Part shown: positions 47,704 to 56,266 of the stretch, piece by piece
Layout: each line of letters starts with the position of its first letter
Position numbering within the stretch: position 1 is the first letter of the stretch
Source: Streptomyces sp. NBC_00554
GTDB taxonomy: Bacteria > Actinomycetota > Actinomycetes > Streptomycetales > Streptomycetaceae
NCBI RefSeq assembly: GCF_041431135.1
Contig: NZ_CP107799.1
Coordinates: forward strand, 2,480,001 to 2,544,000
Direction of reading: 5' to 3'
Length of the DNA: 64,000 nucleotides
The notes under the pieces: generated by a model
What the model was told of the DNA's origin: nothing
Seen by the model: the letters and a program-made list of their open reading frames with translations, nothing else
Databases searched by the model: none
Translations under genes and position numbers: made by a program

Positions 47704-50700
47704 TCAGTAGGCGGGGAGCGTCCGCGGGCCGAGGTCGTCGCGGACGGGGGCTCGGTGCAGCCGCACGGTGGCGCCGAGCGCGCTCAGGCCGTGCGTGGCG
47801 ACGACCACGGGCTCCAGGGCGACCGCGACGACCTCCGGGTGATCGTCGACCAGCCGCGAGAGGCGCAGCATCAGCTCTTCGAGGGCCGCCGTGTCGACCG
47901 GGTCGGAGCCGCGCCAGCCGAAGAGGAGTGGCGCCGTCCGGATCGACCTGACCAGCGAGCCCGCATCCCGGTCGGTGACCGGAATCAGCCGGTGCGCGGT
48001 GTCCCCGAGCAGCTCCGAGGCGGCCCCGGCCAGCCCGAACGAGAGGACCGCTCCGGCCGCCGGGTCGATGACGGCCCGTACGACCGTGTCGACCCCGCGC
48101 GGCGCCATGGCCTGCACGACCGGCCGCAGCTCGGCCGGCTTCCCAAACAGCTCGGTCAACTCCGCGTACGCCCGCCGCAGTTGCTGCTCGTCCGCCAGAT
48201 CGAGCCGTACGCCGCCAAGGTCCGCGCGGTGCCGCAGGTGCGGGGCGGTGGTCTTCAGGGCCACCGGGTAGCCGAGCTCGCGGGCGGCCCGCGCCGCGTC
48301 GTCCGATGTCGGGGCGGGCAAAGCAGTGTGTACGTCGATGCCGTACCGCCCGAGCAGTTCCCGGGTCTCCTCGGTGCCGAGGGTCAGCCCCTCCCCGCCC
48401 TCTTCCTGCGCAAGGAGGGCGTCGATCTGCCCGGCGGCACCCTTCTCATCGATGTCCTCGTACTCCGGCACCCGCCCGGGCTCGGCGGCATCCCGCCGCC
48501 ACTGGCCGTACCTCACGGCTTCGGCGAGGGCCCGGACCGCACGTTCGGCGGCGGGGTAGGCGGGGATGAGGCGGGAGTCGGGTGGGGGTGTTTTGGCGGT
48601 GGGCGGCGGCGCGGCTTCTGCGCCTGGCGGGCGGTCCGCTCGGGCAGTGGGTGACTTCTTGGCTTCCGTGGCGAGCGGTCGGTCCGCTCCCGCGGCGGGC
48701 GCGTGCGCGGTCTGCGGGCGTTGCGGTTCCGCAGCGTGCGAGCGGCTCGCTCCGGCGGCGGGCGCGTGCTCTGCCTGCAGGTGCTGCGCTCCCGCCGCCT
48801 GCGAGGGGTCCGCTCCGGCGGCCGGCAGCCGCTCCGCTCCCGCGGTGGGCAGGCGTTCCGCAGGGCGGAACGGGTGGGCACCGCCCTCCGCTCCGGGTGC
48901 CGTGGCAGCGGCAGGTGGTGCGGTGCTGGCAGCCGCCGACAACGCTTCGGCGAGACCGCCGAGCTCGACGTGCACGACAAGCACAGGCTTGGCCGGAGCC
49001 GAGGCGGACGCCGCGAGGAGGGCTTCGGCCAGGGCCGCGTCCCGCGCACCGGTCTCCCCCACCGCCGGGATGGCGGTCACCACGACGGCATCGCACCCGT
49101 CATCGGCAAGGGCTTCGGACAGCGCACCCCGGAAGTCCTCCGCCGACGCCCCCGTCGTCAGATCCAACGGCGGCAACGGACGAAGCCCTTCGGCGAGACA
49201 CGCGTCGTAGGTGAGCAGCCCCAGCGACTCCGAGTTCCCGAGGATCCCCACCCGGGGCCCGTGAGGAAGCGGCTGGCGTGCCAGCAGAAGCCCCGCATCG
49301 ACGAGCTCGGTGATCGTGTCCACCCGGATCACCCCGGCCTGCCGCAGCAACGCGGACACGGTGGTGTGCGGCAACCGCGTGGCCCGTACCGCATGCCCCT
49401 GGGGGGCGGCAGAGTGCCGGGTTCCCTGCACCACGACCAGCGGTTTCACCGCGGCGGTCCGCCGGGCGAGCCGGGTGAACTTGCGCGGGTTGCCGATGGA
49501 TTCGAGGTACATCAGGGCGACGTCGGTGTCCGGATCGTCGTACCAGTACTGGAGTACGTCGTTGCCGGACACGTCCGCCCGGTTCCCGGAGGAGACGAAG
49601 GTCGACACACCGGTGGTGCCGGTGACGCCGCCGCCGCGCCGGTGCAGCCGGGAGAGCAGGGCGATCCCGATCGCACCCGACTGGGCGAACAGGCCTATCC
49701 GTCCGGGCCGCGGCATCTCCGGCGCGAGCGAGGCGTTGAGCCGCACCTCGGGGGATGTGTTGATGACCCCGAAGGCATTGGGGCCGATGATGCGCATGCC
49801 GTACGTACGGGCTTGGCGCACCAGTTCGCGCTGGCGTTCCCGCCCTTCGGCGCCGCTCTCGGCGTACCCCGCCGACACGACCACGAGCCCCTGCACGCCG
49901 TGCTCACCGCACTCCGCGACGACCTCGGGGACGTACTGCGCGGGCACGGCGACGACCGCGAGGTCGACGGGCTCGCCGATGTCACCGATGGAGCGGTACG
50001 CGGGGACTCCGTCGAGCTCGCTCTCCTGGACCGCTCTGTTCACGGCGTACAGCCGCCCCGTGAAGCCGGCGTCGCGGAGGTTCGTGAGGACGCTGCGGCC
50101 CACGCCACCGGGCGTGCGGCCGGCGCCGATGACGGCGACCGAGCCGGGGGCGAGCAGCCGGTGCACGGACCGGGCCTCGGCGCGCTGCTCCCGCGCGCGC
50201 TGCACGGCGAGCGACTTGTCGGTGGGTTCGAGGTCGAACTCCAGGCGTACGACGCCGTCCTCGAAGTGCCGCTTCTGCTGGTACCCGGCGTCCGTGAACA
50301 CCTTGATCATCTTATTGTTGGCCGGCAGTACCTCGGCGGCGAACCGGCGGATGTCCCGCTCGCGGGCCACGGCCGCGATGTGTTCGAGGAGGGCGGAGGC
50401 GACGCCGCGCCCCTGGTGGGCGTCCTGGACGAGGAAGGCGACCTCGGCCTCGTCGGCGGGCGCGGAGGCGGGCAGGCCGTCGGCGTTGATGCGGTCGTAG
50501 CGTACGGTGGCGATGAACTCGCCGCCCACCGTGGCCGCGAGTCCCACCCGGTCCACAAAGTCGTGGTGCGTGAAGCGGTGGACGTCCTTCGCGGACAGGC
50601 GCGGATACGGCGCGAAGAAGCGGTAGTACTTCGACTCGTCGGAGACCTGCTGGTAGAAGCTGACCAGACGCTCGGCGTCATCGACGGTGATGGGCCTGAC

Positions 50701-50781
50701 GCGTGCCGTGCCGCCGTCGCGCAGCACCACGTCCGCCTCCCAGTGGGAGGGGTACTCGTGCCGGTCCGACGAGTTCTGCAT
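47704..50781 (-). CDS. patA: PatA-like protein acetyltransferase: GNAT fused to NDP-forming acyl-CoA-synthetase-like region
   Basis: A 1025-residue multidomain protein. N-terminal GNAT domain ~35-185 (DEAEVAFLVQDAHQGRGVASALLEHI). CoA-binding Rossmann domain ~215-345 (SVAVIGAGRTPGGVGRSVLTNL). Succinyl-CoA-ligase-like domains ~345-600 (IGLFAQSGAIGIALLSRLHRRG, FVSSGNRADVSGNDVL). An Ala/Pro-rich repeat linker spans ~607-740. ATP-grasp domain ~780-1020 (LLGRYGIDVHTA, GYPVALKTTAPHLRHRADLGGV). The N-terminal GNAT order matches S. lividans PatA, which acetylates and inactivates acetoacetyl-CoA synthetase. ATG at 50781 without a Shine-Dalgarno; TACTGT 6 bases upstream suggests a leaderless mRNA. Confidence 0.9.
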   Translation of the reverse strand: MQNSSDRHEYPSHWEADVVLRDGGTARVRPITVDDAERLVSFYQQVSDESKYYRFFAPYPRLSAKDVHRFTHHDFVDRVGLAATVGGEFIATVRYDRINADGLPASAPADEAEVAFLVQDAHQGRGVASALLEHIAAVARERDIRRFAAEVLPANNKMIKVFTDAGYQQKRHFEDGVVRLEFDLEPTDKSLAVQRAREQRAEARSVHRLLAPGSVAVIGAGRTPGGVGRSVLTNLRDAGFTGRLYAVNRAVQESELDGVPAYRSIGDIGEPVDLAVVAVPAQYVPEVVAECGEHGVQGLVVVSAGYAESGAEGRERQRELVRQARTYGMRIIGPNAFGVINTSPEVRLNASLAPEMPRPGRIGLFAQSGAIGIALLSRLHRRGGGVTGTTGVSTFVSSGNRADVSGNDVLQYWYDDPDTDVALMYLESIGNPRKFTRLARRTAAVKPLVVVQGTRHSAAPQGHAVRATRLPHTTVSALLRQAGVIRVDTITELVDAGLLLARQPLPHGPRVGILGNSESLGLLTYDACLAEGLRPLPPLDLTTGASAEDFRGALSEALADDGCDAVVVTAIPAVGETGARDAALAEALLAASASAPAKPVLVVHVELGGLAEALSAAASTAPPAAATAPGAEGGAHPFRPAERLPTAGAERLPAAGADPSQAAGAQHLQAEHAPAAGASRSHAAEPQRPQTAHAPAAGADRPLATEAKKSPTARADRPPGAEAAPPPTAKTPPPDSRLIPAYPAAERAVRALAEAVRYGQWRRDAAEPGRVPEYEDIDEKGAAGQIDALLAQEEGGEGLTLGTEETRELLGRYGIDVHTALPAPTSDDAARAARELGYPVALKTTAPHLRHRADLGGVRLDLADEQQLRRAYAELTELFGKPAELRPVVQAMAPRGVDTVVRAVIDPAAGAVLSFGLAGAASELLGDTAHRLIPVTDRDAGSLVRSIRTAPLLFGWRGSDPVDTAALEELMLRLSRLVDDHPEVVAVALEPVVVATHGLSALGATVRLHRAPVRDDLGPRTLPAY

Positions 50782-50946
50782 GCGCCCACAGTACGGCTCG
50801 CGTACGACAACGGCGCGAGGCAGTCTTGGGGGACCGAAGTCGGATCCAGGCCGGGATCCGACGACGGGGTTCGGGACGGCCCCAGACGGCAACAGACGGT
50901 TTGTCACCGAATGGGCCCGCTCCGGACACGCTTCACGATATGGGAC

Positions 50947-50962
50947 ACTGGTCTAGACAACC
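50947..50962. promoter_or_regulatory. DasR operator (dre) of ptsH
   Basis: ACTGGTCTAGACAACC matches the DasR consensus ACTGGTCTAGACCACT at 14 of 16 positions. It lies 25 bp before the HPr start codon. DasR, the GntR-type N-acetylglucosamine regulator, is known to control pts genes in Streptomyces. Confidence 0.85.
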
Positions 50963-50987
50963 TGAGACATCTGAAGGGCAGCATCAC

Positions 50988-51269
50988 ATGGCTGAGCGCC
51001 GCGTCAACGTCGGCTGGGCCGAGGGCCTCCACGCCCGCCCCGCCTCCATCTTCGTCCGGGCGGCCACGGCCTCCGGCGTCCCCGTGACGATCGCCAAGGC
51101 TGACGGCAACCCCGTCAACGCGGCCTCCATGCTCGCGGTCCTCGGCCTGGGTGCCCAGGGCGGCGAGGAGATCGTCCTCGCGTCCGAGGCCGAGGGCGCG
51201 GACGTCGCCCTCGACCGTCTGGCGAAGCTGGTCGCCGAGGGGCTCGAGGAGCTTCCCGAGACCGTCTGA
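50988..51269 (+). CDS. ptsH: phosphocarrier protein HPr
   Basis: A 93-residue HPr. His15 in GLHARPAS is the residue phosphorylated by enzyme I in the PEP sugar phosphotransferase system. Ser47 in NAASMLAVL is the regulatory position, although Streptomyces generally lacks clear HPr kinase control. Its job is to pass phosphate to EIIA proteins for N-acetylglucosamine, fructose and related sugars. The ATG at 50988 has GAAGGG upstream; a DasR operator at 50947-50962 indicates control by glucosamine-6-phosphate. Divergent from patA; a terminator follows at 51378. Confidence 0.97.
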   Translation: MAERRVNVGWAEGLHARPASIFVRAATASGVPVTIAKADGNPVNAASMLAVLGLGAQGGEEIVLASEAEGADVALDRLAKLVAEGLEELPETV

Positions 51270-51377
51270 GACACCTCTTTGCGCCTTAACCGGCGCCGCT
51301 CTCGCGGTGGTGGTTGCGCGCCGTTGGGGTTTCTCAATTGATGGTTGGGGTGTTCGACGCTCCAAAAAATGCCACGC

Positions 51378-51407
51378 AGGGCCCGTCCGAATTATCGGGC
51401 GGGCCCT
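51378..51407 (+). terminator. hairpin terminator after ptsH
   Basis: Arms 51378-51390 and 51395-51407 (13 bases each) pair with one wobble and a 4-base AT-rich loop. It lies between ptsH and the convergent gntR-type gene. Confidence 0.8.
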
Positions 51408-51478
51408 TCGCAATTCCATTGTGCGGGCAGCATAAATAATCTCCCGCGAATTACTCCTCTTTGTATACGGCGCTCTTG

Positions 51479-52174
51479 TTAATGCCGCAGGCCCGTCATG
51501 TTTACGGGATGTTGCGAAGTCCTCACACGGTCCGGGCGATCTCCCGCGCCGGGAAAGCGAAGCCGGTGCGCGGCCGTCGCGCGTTCGGTGTGCAGGGCCG
51601 TGATCGCCCGGGCCCGCTCACTGTCGCCGCGCGCCACGGCGTCCACGATCCCGCCGTGCTCGGCCCAGGATTCCGCGGGGTTGGCCGGTGCCTCGACCGC
51701 GTACATCCAGGCGATCTTGTGCCGCAGCTGGGCGAGCGTGGAGGTCAGCGCGGTGCTTCCGGAGGCCTGCGCGAGGGTCTCGTGGAACCAGCCGCCCAGC
51801 GAGCGCAGATCCTCGCTGTTGCCCCTCCTGGCCCGCTCCTGACCCAGCCTGACCAGGCCTCGGAGCACCTTGAGGTGGGCTTCGGTGCGGCGCTGTGCGG
51901 CCCGCGCGGCGCCCAGCGGCTCAAGGAGCATGCGCATCTCGAGCAGGTCCCCGGCCTCCTGCTCGGTCGGCTCCGCGACACACGCGCCCGCGTGCCGCCG
52001 GGTGACGACGAAGCCCTCGGCTTCCAGCGTGCGCAGGGCCTCACGCACGGGGACGCGCGAGACGCCGTAGCGGCGCGCGAGCAGTTCCTCGGTGAGCCGG
52101 CTGCCGCGCTCGTAGACACCCGCGACGATGTCGTCGCGGATCGCTGTGCATACCGAGTGCGCAGGAACACGCAT
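51479..52174 (-). CDS. GntR/FadR-family transcriptional regulator
   Basis: A 231-residue regulator. The N-terminal winged helix is at ~5-70 (ELLARRYGVSRVPVREALRTLEAEGFV); the C-terminal all-helical FCD ligand domain is at ~85-215 (LLEMRMLLEPLGAARAAQR, GGWFHETLAQASGS, WAEHGGIVDAVARGDSERA with the metal-binding His positions). The ligand is probably a small organic acid. An excellent GGAGG site supports the ATG at 52174. The neighbouring HPr gene is convergent. It is not DasR itself, which belongs to the HutC branch with a UTRA domain. Confidence 0.93.
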   Translation of the reverse strand: MRVPAHSVCTAIRDDIVAGVYERGSRLTEELLARRYGVSRVPVREALRTLEAEGFVVTRRHAGACVAEPTEQEAGDLLEMRMLLEPLGAARAAQRRTEAHLKVLRGLVRLGQERARRGNSEDLRSLGGWFHETLAQASGSTALTSTLAQLRHKIAWMYAVEAPANPAESWAEHGGIVDAVARGDSERARAITALHTERATAAHRLRFPGAGDRPDRVRTSQHPVNMTGLRH

Positions 52175-52310
52175 ACCGGACCTCCGCTTTAATCCCCGTG
52201 AAACGCCGTCGATTGACGCTTGTTCAGTGACTCTATTGCAGAGACTCGGAATTTCCGATGGCGGACCGGAATCCATGGATATTTTTTGGACAGGAAGCGG
52301 TTCGAAACCA

Positions 52311-52342
52311 CAAGGCCCCGGCTCGTGCGAGCCGGGGCCTTG
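52311..52342 (-). terminator. 15-bp perfect hairpin terminator after the M23 peptidase gene
   Basis: Arms 52311-52325 and 52328-52342 are exact reverse complements with a 2-base spacer. It lies 44 bp beyond the peptidase stop on the minus strand. Confidence 0.8.
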
Positions 52343-52386
52343 TACAGGTACGTAAGCGAGTGATCAGTCGTTCATGCCGGGCGGCG

Positions 52387-53151
52387 TCAGACGTTCACAC
52401 CGTGCGAGCGGAGGTACGCGACGGGGTCGATGTCCGAGCCGTACTCGGCGGTCGTCCGGGCCTCGAAGTGGAGGTGCGGCCCGGTGGTGTTGCCGGTGGA
52501 CCCGGAGAGGCCTATCTGCCGGCCCGGGGTGACCGTCTGGCCCACGGAGACGCCGATGGACGACAGGTGGCCGTACTGCGTGTACGTGCCGTCGTTCATC
52601 TTGATGACGATGTTGTTGCCGTAGGCGCCGCCCCAGCCGGCCTCGACGACGGTGCCGGAGCCGACCGCGTGGACCGAGGTGCCGGACGCGGCATGGAAGT
52701 CGATGCCGGTGTGGCTGCCGGAGGACCAGAGGCTGCCGCCGGTCTTGTAGCCGGTGGAGACGTACGAGCCGGTGACCGGTGAGACGAAGGTGTTGAGGCG
52801 CTTGCGCTCGGCCTCGCGGGCGGCGCGCTCCTTGGCCTCGCGCTCCTCCTTGGCCTTCTCCTCGGCCTTCTTCTTCGCGGCCGCGTCGGCCTTCTTCTTC
52901 GCGGCTGCCTCGTCGGCGGCGTGCTGCTGGGCCGCGGCCTGCGCGTCGATCTGGTCGGCGATCGAGTCACCGATCTCGATGGCCTGGGTCAGACCGGTCT
53001 GCTCGACCGAGTTGTCCGCGGCGAGCGCCGGGGAGGCCAGGGAGCCGAGGACGCCGGTGGTGGTGAGCGCCGCGACGCCGATGGCGTTCTTGGTCGTGCG
53101 CTGCACGCGGCTCGGGCGACGGTGCTTGCCTGTGCCACAGGTGAACGCCAT
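52387..53151 (-). CDS. secreted M23 (LytM) peptidoglycan endopeptidase
   Basis: A 254-residue exported protein. The signal region has RVQRTTKNAIGVAALTTTGVLGSLASPALAA (cleavage near residue 44, ALA-AD). A Lys/Ala/Glu-rich coiled coil follows (~75-115; AAAKKKADAAAKKKAEEKAK). The M23 domain at ~125-250 has zinc ligands in SHTGIDFHAASG and GPHLHFEA. It cleaves peptide cross-links of cell-wall peptidoglycan. The ATG at 53151 has GGAAAGGA upstream. Expression is predicted to be controlled by the cyclic-di-AMP riboswitch in its leader, as for the rpfA muralytic gene of S. coelicolor. Confidence 0.95.
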   Translation of the reverse strand: MAFTCGTGKHRRPSRVQRTTKNAIGVAALTTTGVLGSLASPALAADNSVEQTGLTQAIEIGDSIADQIDAQAAAQQHAADEAAAKKKADAAAKKKAEEKAKEEREAKERAAREAERKRLNTFVSPVTGSYVSTGYKTGGSLWSSGSHTGIDFHAASGTSVHAVGSGTVVEAGWGGAYGNNIVIKMNDGTYTQYGHLSSIGVSVGQTVTPGRQIGLSGSTGNTTGPHLHFEARTTAEYGSDIDPVAYLRSHGVNV

Positions 53152-53177
53152 GTAGGGGCTGATCCTTTCCTTCCTTC

Positions 53178-53316
53178 TCGCCTACCGGGTTAGCTGACGG
53201 GTTCGGAGCAGGAAGGTCTCCTACGGACCACCTCCGGAGAGGGCGTCCGATTCACCCCAGGGACTACGTGTGGGTCCCCGGCTCCCCTGGCTCACGCCGT
53301 ACGGGGACTAAGCGAT
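53178..53316 (-). ncRNA. cyclic di-AMP (ydaO/yuaA) riboswitch
   Basis: Read on the minus strand, the leader of the M23 gene contains the conserved ydaO pieces in order: CGCTTAGTCCCC at the 5' side, GAGCCAGGGGAGCCGGGGACC, the core GGGGTGAATC (53258-53249), and the 3' block GAACCCGTCAGCTAACCC followed by GGTAGGCG (53205-53179). The order matches actinobacterial aptamers upstream of cell-wall hydrolases. Ligand binding is expected to reduce expression. The aptamer ends ~27 bases before the ATG. Borders are approximate. Confidence 0.9.
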
Positions 53317-53367
53317 GGCTGTCCGGTGCCGCGGGCGCGGCGCACTGCCTGACGAACAGCCGGACCG

Positions 53368-53397
53368 ACGCTAAACGGGACATCTTTCAATCGACAA
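53368..53397 (-). promoter_or_regulatory. promoter of the riboswitch-M23 transcript
   Basis: On the minus strand TTGTCG (53397-53392) and TAGCGT (53373-53368) are 18 bp apart. The expected start near 53361 gives a leader of ~210 bases, enough to hold the riboswitch. Confidence 0.5.
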
Positions 53398-53463
53398 ACG
53401 GATCACGGCTTTTGTAGCGCATGCCACAGGGCAGACAGGCAACCTCTCTATCAATACGGACAA

Positions 53464-53503
53464 ATGGGGGCCCAGGAGACTCCGTGGTCTCCTGGGCCCC
53501 CAT
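53464..53503 (-). terminator. 17-bp perfect hairpin terminator of the M16 operon
   Basis: Arms 53464-53480 and 53487-53503 are exact reverse complements with a 6-base loop. It lies 35 bp beyond the stop of the second M16 gene. Confidence 0.85.
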
Positions 53504-53537
53504 GGGAGCGTGCTGTTCCGCTCTGTCCTACTCGGCC

Positions 53538-54926
53538 CTACTCCGCCGGAACGACGCTCACTTCACCGATTCCGAGCGCCTTGACGGGCTCCTCGATCGT
53601 CGCGGCGTCGCCCACCAGGACGGTCACCAGGCGGTCCACCGGGAAGGCGCTCACGGCGGCCGCGGTGGCCTCCACGGTGCCGGTGGCGGCGAGCTGCTGA
53701 TACAGCGTCGCCTGGTAGTCGTCGGGCAGGTGCTGCTCGACCTGGTCGGCCAGCGTGCCCGCGACGGCCGCCGCCGTCTCGAACTTGAGGGGCGCCACAC
53801 CCACCAGGTTCTGTACGGCGATGTCGCGCTCGGCGTCCGTCAGGCCCTCCGCGGCGAGGGTGCGCAGCACCTTCCAGAGGTCGTCGAGTGCCGGGCCGGT
53901 GTTCGGGGTGTCCACGGAGCCGCTGATGGCGAGCATCGCGATACCGGTGCCGTCCGGGGCCGAGCGCAGCACCTGGCCGAACGCCCGCACACCGTAGGTG
54001 TAACCCTTCTCCTCGCGCAGGACGCGGTCCAGACGCGAGGTGAGGGTGCCGCCGAGGCAGTACGTGCCGAGCACCTGGGCGGGCCAGACGCGGTCGTGCC
54101 GGTCGGCGCCGACACGGCCGATGAGCAGCTGCGTCTGGACGGCGCCGGGGCGGTCCACGATGACGACACGGCCGGTGTCGTCGGCGGTCACCGGCGGCAC
54201 GGGGCGCGGCTCGGCGGACGAGCCGGTCCAGGCGCCGAGCGTGTCGGCGAGCAGCGCGTCGACGTCGACCCCGGTGAGGTCGCCGACGATCACGGTGGTG
54301 GCCGTGGCGGGGCGTACGTGCTTCTCGTAGAAGGCGCGTACGGCTCCCGAGTCGATCGCCTCGACCGTCTCCTCGGTGCCCTGGCGCGGACGGGACATGC
54401 GCGAGGTGGCCGGGAACAGCTCCTTGGAGAGCTCCTTCGCGGCGCGGCGTGCCGGGTTGGCGGTCTCGTGCGGGATCTCGTCCAGCCGGTTGCGCACCAG
54501 CCGCTCGACCTCGCTGTCCGCGAACGCCGGTGCCCTCAGGGCGTCGGCGAGCAGATCGAGCGCCTTCGGGAGGCGCGAGACGGGGACTTCGAGCGACAGG
54601 CGTACGCCGGGGTGGTCGGCGTACGAGTCGAGCGTGGCCCCGCAGCGCTCCAGCTCGGCCGCGAACTCCTCGGCGGAGAGCTTGTCGGTGCCCTCGGAGA
54701 AGGCCCTCGCCATGATCGTGGCGATGCCGTCGAGGCCCGCGGGCTCGGCCTCCAGCGGCGCGGCGAGCAGCACCTCCACGGCGACGACCTGCTGGCCGGG
54801 GCGGTGGCAGCGCAGCACGGTCAGGCCGTTGCCGAGGGTGCCACGGTCGGGTGCGGGGAACGCCCACGGCCTGGCCTCGCCGGCCTGCGGCTGGGGGTGG
54901 AACTCCATGGTGGCGAGCTCGGTCAC
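53538..54926 (-). CDS. M16 peptidase-family protein, non-catalytic partner
   Basis: A 462-residue M16B-fold protein. It shows the two-domain M16 pattern (ANGLTV-like LGNGLTVLRC start; second half with GAVQTQLLIGRVGADRHD and LGGTLTSRLDRVLREEKGYTYGVRAFG). The zinc-site motif HxxEH is missing: the equivalent position reads GLDGIATIMARAFSEGT. It keeps the R..Y substrate-binding pair (SRL ... YTYG) typical of the regulatory half of heterodimeric M16B proteases. Its ATG overlaps the stop of the catalytic partner (ATGA), so the two are made together. Confidence 0.92.
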   Translation of the reverse strand: MTELATMEFHPQPQAGEARPWAFPAPDRGTLGNGLTVLRCHRPGQQVVAVEVLLAAPLEAEPAGLDGIATIMARAFSEGTDKLSAEEFAAELERCGATLDSYADHPGVRLSLEVPVSRLPKALDLLADALRAPAFADSEVERLVRNRLDEIPHETANPARRAAKELSKELFPATSRMSRPRQGTEETVEAIDSGAVRAFYEKHVRPATATTVIVGDLTGVDVDALLADTLGAWTGSSAEPRPVPPVTADDTGRVVIVDRPGAVQTQLLIGRVGADRHDRVWPAQVLGTYCLGGTLTSRLDRVLREEKGYTYGVRAFGQVLRSAPDGTGIAMLAISGSVDTPNTGPALDDLWKVLRTLAAEGLTDAERDIAVQNLVGVAPLKFETAAAVAGTLADQVEQHLPDDYQATLYQQLAATGTVEATAAAVSAFPVDRLVTVLVGDAATIEEPVKALGIGEVSVVPAE

Positions 54927-56266
54927 TTCGCCGCCTCCTCGTCGGTGTCTTCGGCGTCTTCAGTGGCGATCGGTTCGTAGACGAGAACCGCGCGGTTGTC
55001 GGGGCGCAGGCGGGACTTGGCGACCTCCTGGACCTCCTCGGCGGTGATGTCGAGGACGCGCTGTACGGCGGTCAGGGCGAGCTGCGGGTCGCCGAACAGG
55101 ACGGCGTACCGGCACAGTTCGTCGGCGCGGCCCGCGACCGTACCGAGCCTGTCCAGCCACTCGCGCTCCAACTGGGCCTGGGCGCGCTCCATCTCCTCGG
55201 CCGTGGGGCCCTCCTCGGCGAACCGGGCGAGCTCCTCGTCCACGGCGGCCTCGATGACGGGGACCTCGACATCGCCGGAGGTCTTCACGTCAAGCCATCC
55301 CAGGGAGGGCGCTCCGGCGAGCCGCAGCAGGCCGAACCCGGCCGCGACGGCGGTGCGGTCGCGGCGTACGAGCCGGTTGTAGAGCCGGGAGGACTCGCCG
55401 CCACCGAGGACGGTCAGCGCCAGGTCGGCGGCGTCACCCGCGCGCGTGCCGTCCTCCGGGAGCCGGTAGGCGGCCATCAGCGCGCGCGAGGGGACCTCTT
55501 CCTCGACGACCTCGCGCAGCTCCTCGCCCATGGTGTCGGGCAGGGCGCCGTCGCGCGGGGCGGGCTTGCCGTCGTGCCCGGCGATGGAGCCGAAGTACTT
55601 CTCGATCCAGGCGAGCGTCTGCTCGGGGTCGATGTCCCCGACGACCGAGAGCACCGCGTTGTTGGGCGCGTAGTACGTGCGGAAGAACGCGCGGGCGTCC
55701 TCCAGGGTGGCCGCGTCCAGGTCTGCCATCGACCCGATCGGGGTGTGGTGGTACGGGTGGCCCTCCGGGTACGCAAGGGCGGTCAGCTTCTCGAACGCGG
55801 TCCCGTAGGGCACGTTGTCGTAGCGCTGCCGCCGCTCGTTCTTGACGACGTCCCGCTGGTTCTCCATGGACTCATCGTCGAGCGCGGCGAGCAGCGAGCC
55901 CATGCGGTCCGCCTCCAGCCAGAGGGCGAGCTCCAGCTGGTGGGTGGGCATGGTCTCGAAGTAGTTGGTGCGCTCGAAGCTGGTGGTGCCGTTCAGCGAA
56001 CCACCGGCTCCCTGCACCAGCTCGAAGTGGCCGTTGCCCTTCACCTGTCCCGAGCCCTGGAACATCAGGTGCTCGAAGAGGTGGGCAAGTCCTGTACGCC
56101 CCTTGACCTCGTGGCGCGAGCCGACGTCGTACCAGAGGCACACCGCGGCGACCGGGGTCAGGTGGTCCTCGGAGAGCACCACGCGCAGGCCGTTGGCCAG
56201 GCGGTGCTCGGTCGCTGTCAGCCCGCCGGAGCCTGCCTCAGCTGTGGCCGTGTGACCCATGGGCAT
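54923..56266 (-). CDS. M16 zinc metallopeptidase, catalytic subunit
   Basis: A 447-residue M16B peptidase. The inverted zinc motif is in TGLAHLFEHLMFQGS (HxxEH), with the distal Glu in the helix around ALDDESMENQRDVVKNERRQ. LANGLRVVLSEDH is the usual first strand. It processes peptides, probably as a heterodimer with the downstream non-catalytic gene. No signal peptide is seen. The ATG at 56266 has AAGGGA upstream; an ATG at 56260 is a close alternative. Divergent from parC over 258 bp. Confidence 0.94.
   Translation of the reverse strand: MPMGHTATAEAGSGGLTATEHRLANGLRVVLSEDHLTPVAAVCLWYDVGSRHEVKGRTGLAHLFEHLMFQGSGQVKGNGHFELVQGAGGSLNGTTSFERTNYFETMPTHQLELALWLEADRMGSLLAALDDESMENQRDVVKNERRQRYDNVPYGTAFEKLTALAYPEGHPYHHTPIGSMADLDAATLEDARAFFRTYYAPNNAVLSVVGDIDPEQTLAWIEKYFGSIAGHDGKPAPRDGALPDTMGEELREVVEEEVPSRALMAAYRLPEDGTRAGDAADLALTVLGGGESSRLYNRLVRRDRTAVAAGFGLLRLAGAPSLGWLDVKTSGDVEVPVIEAAVDEELARFAEEGPTAEEMERAQAQLEREWLDRLGTVAGRADELCRYAVLFGDPQLALTAVQRVLDITAEEVQEVAKSRLRPDNRAVLVYEPIATEDAEDTDEEAAK

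Noticed and set aside
48560..48960. Considered a CRISPR-like or VNTR array for the repeats in the PatA gene
   Set aside because: Repeats are imperfect, in frame and protein-coding (Ala/Pro linker), with no regular spacers.
50947..52174. Whether the GntR gene next to ptsH is dasR
   Set aside because: Its C-terminal domain is the helical FCD type, not the UTRA domain of DasR; it only happens to lie near a DasR site.
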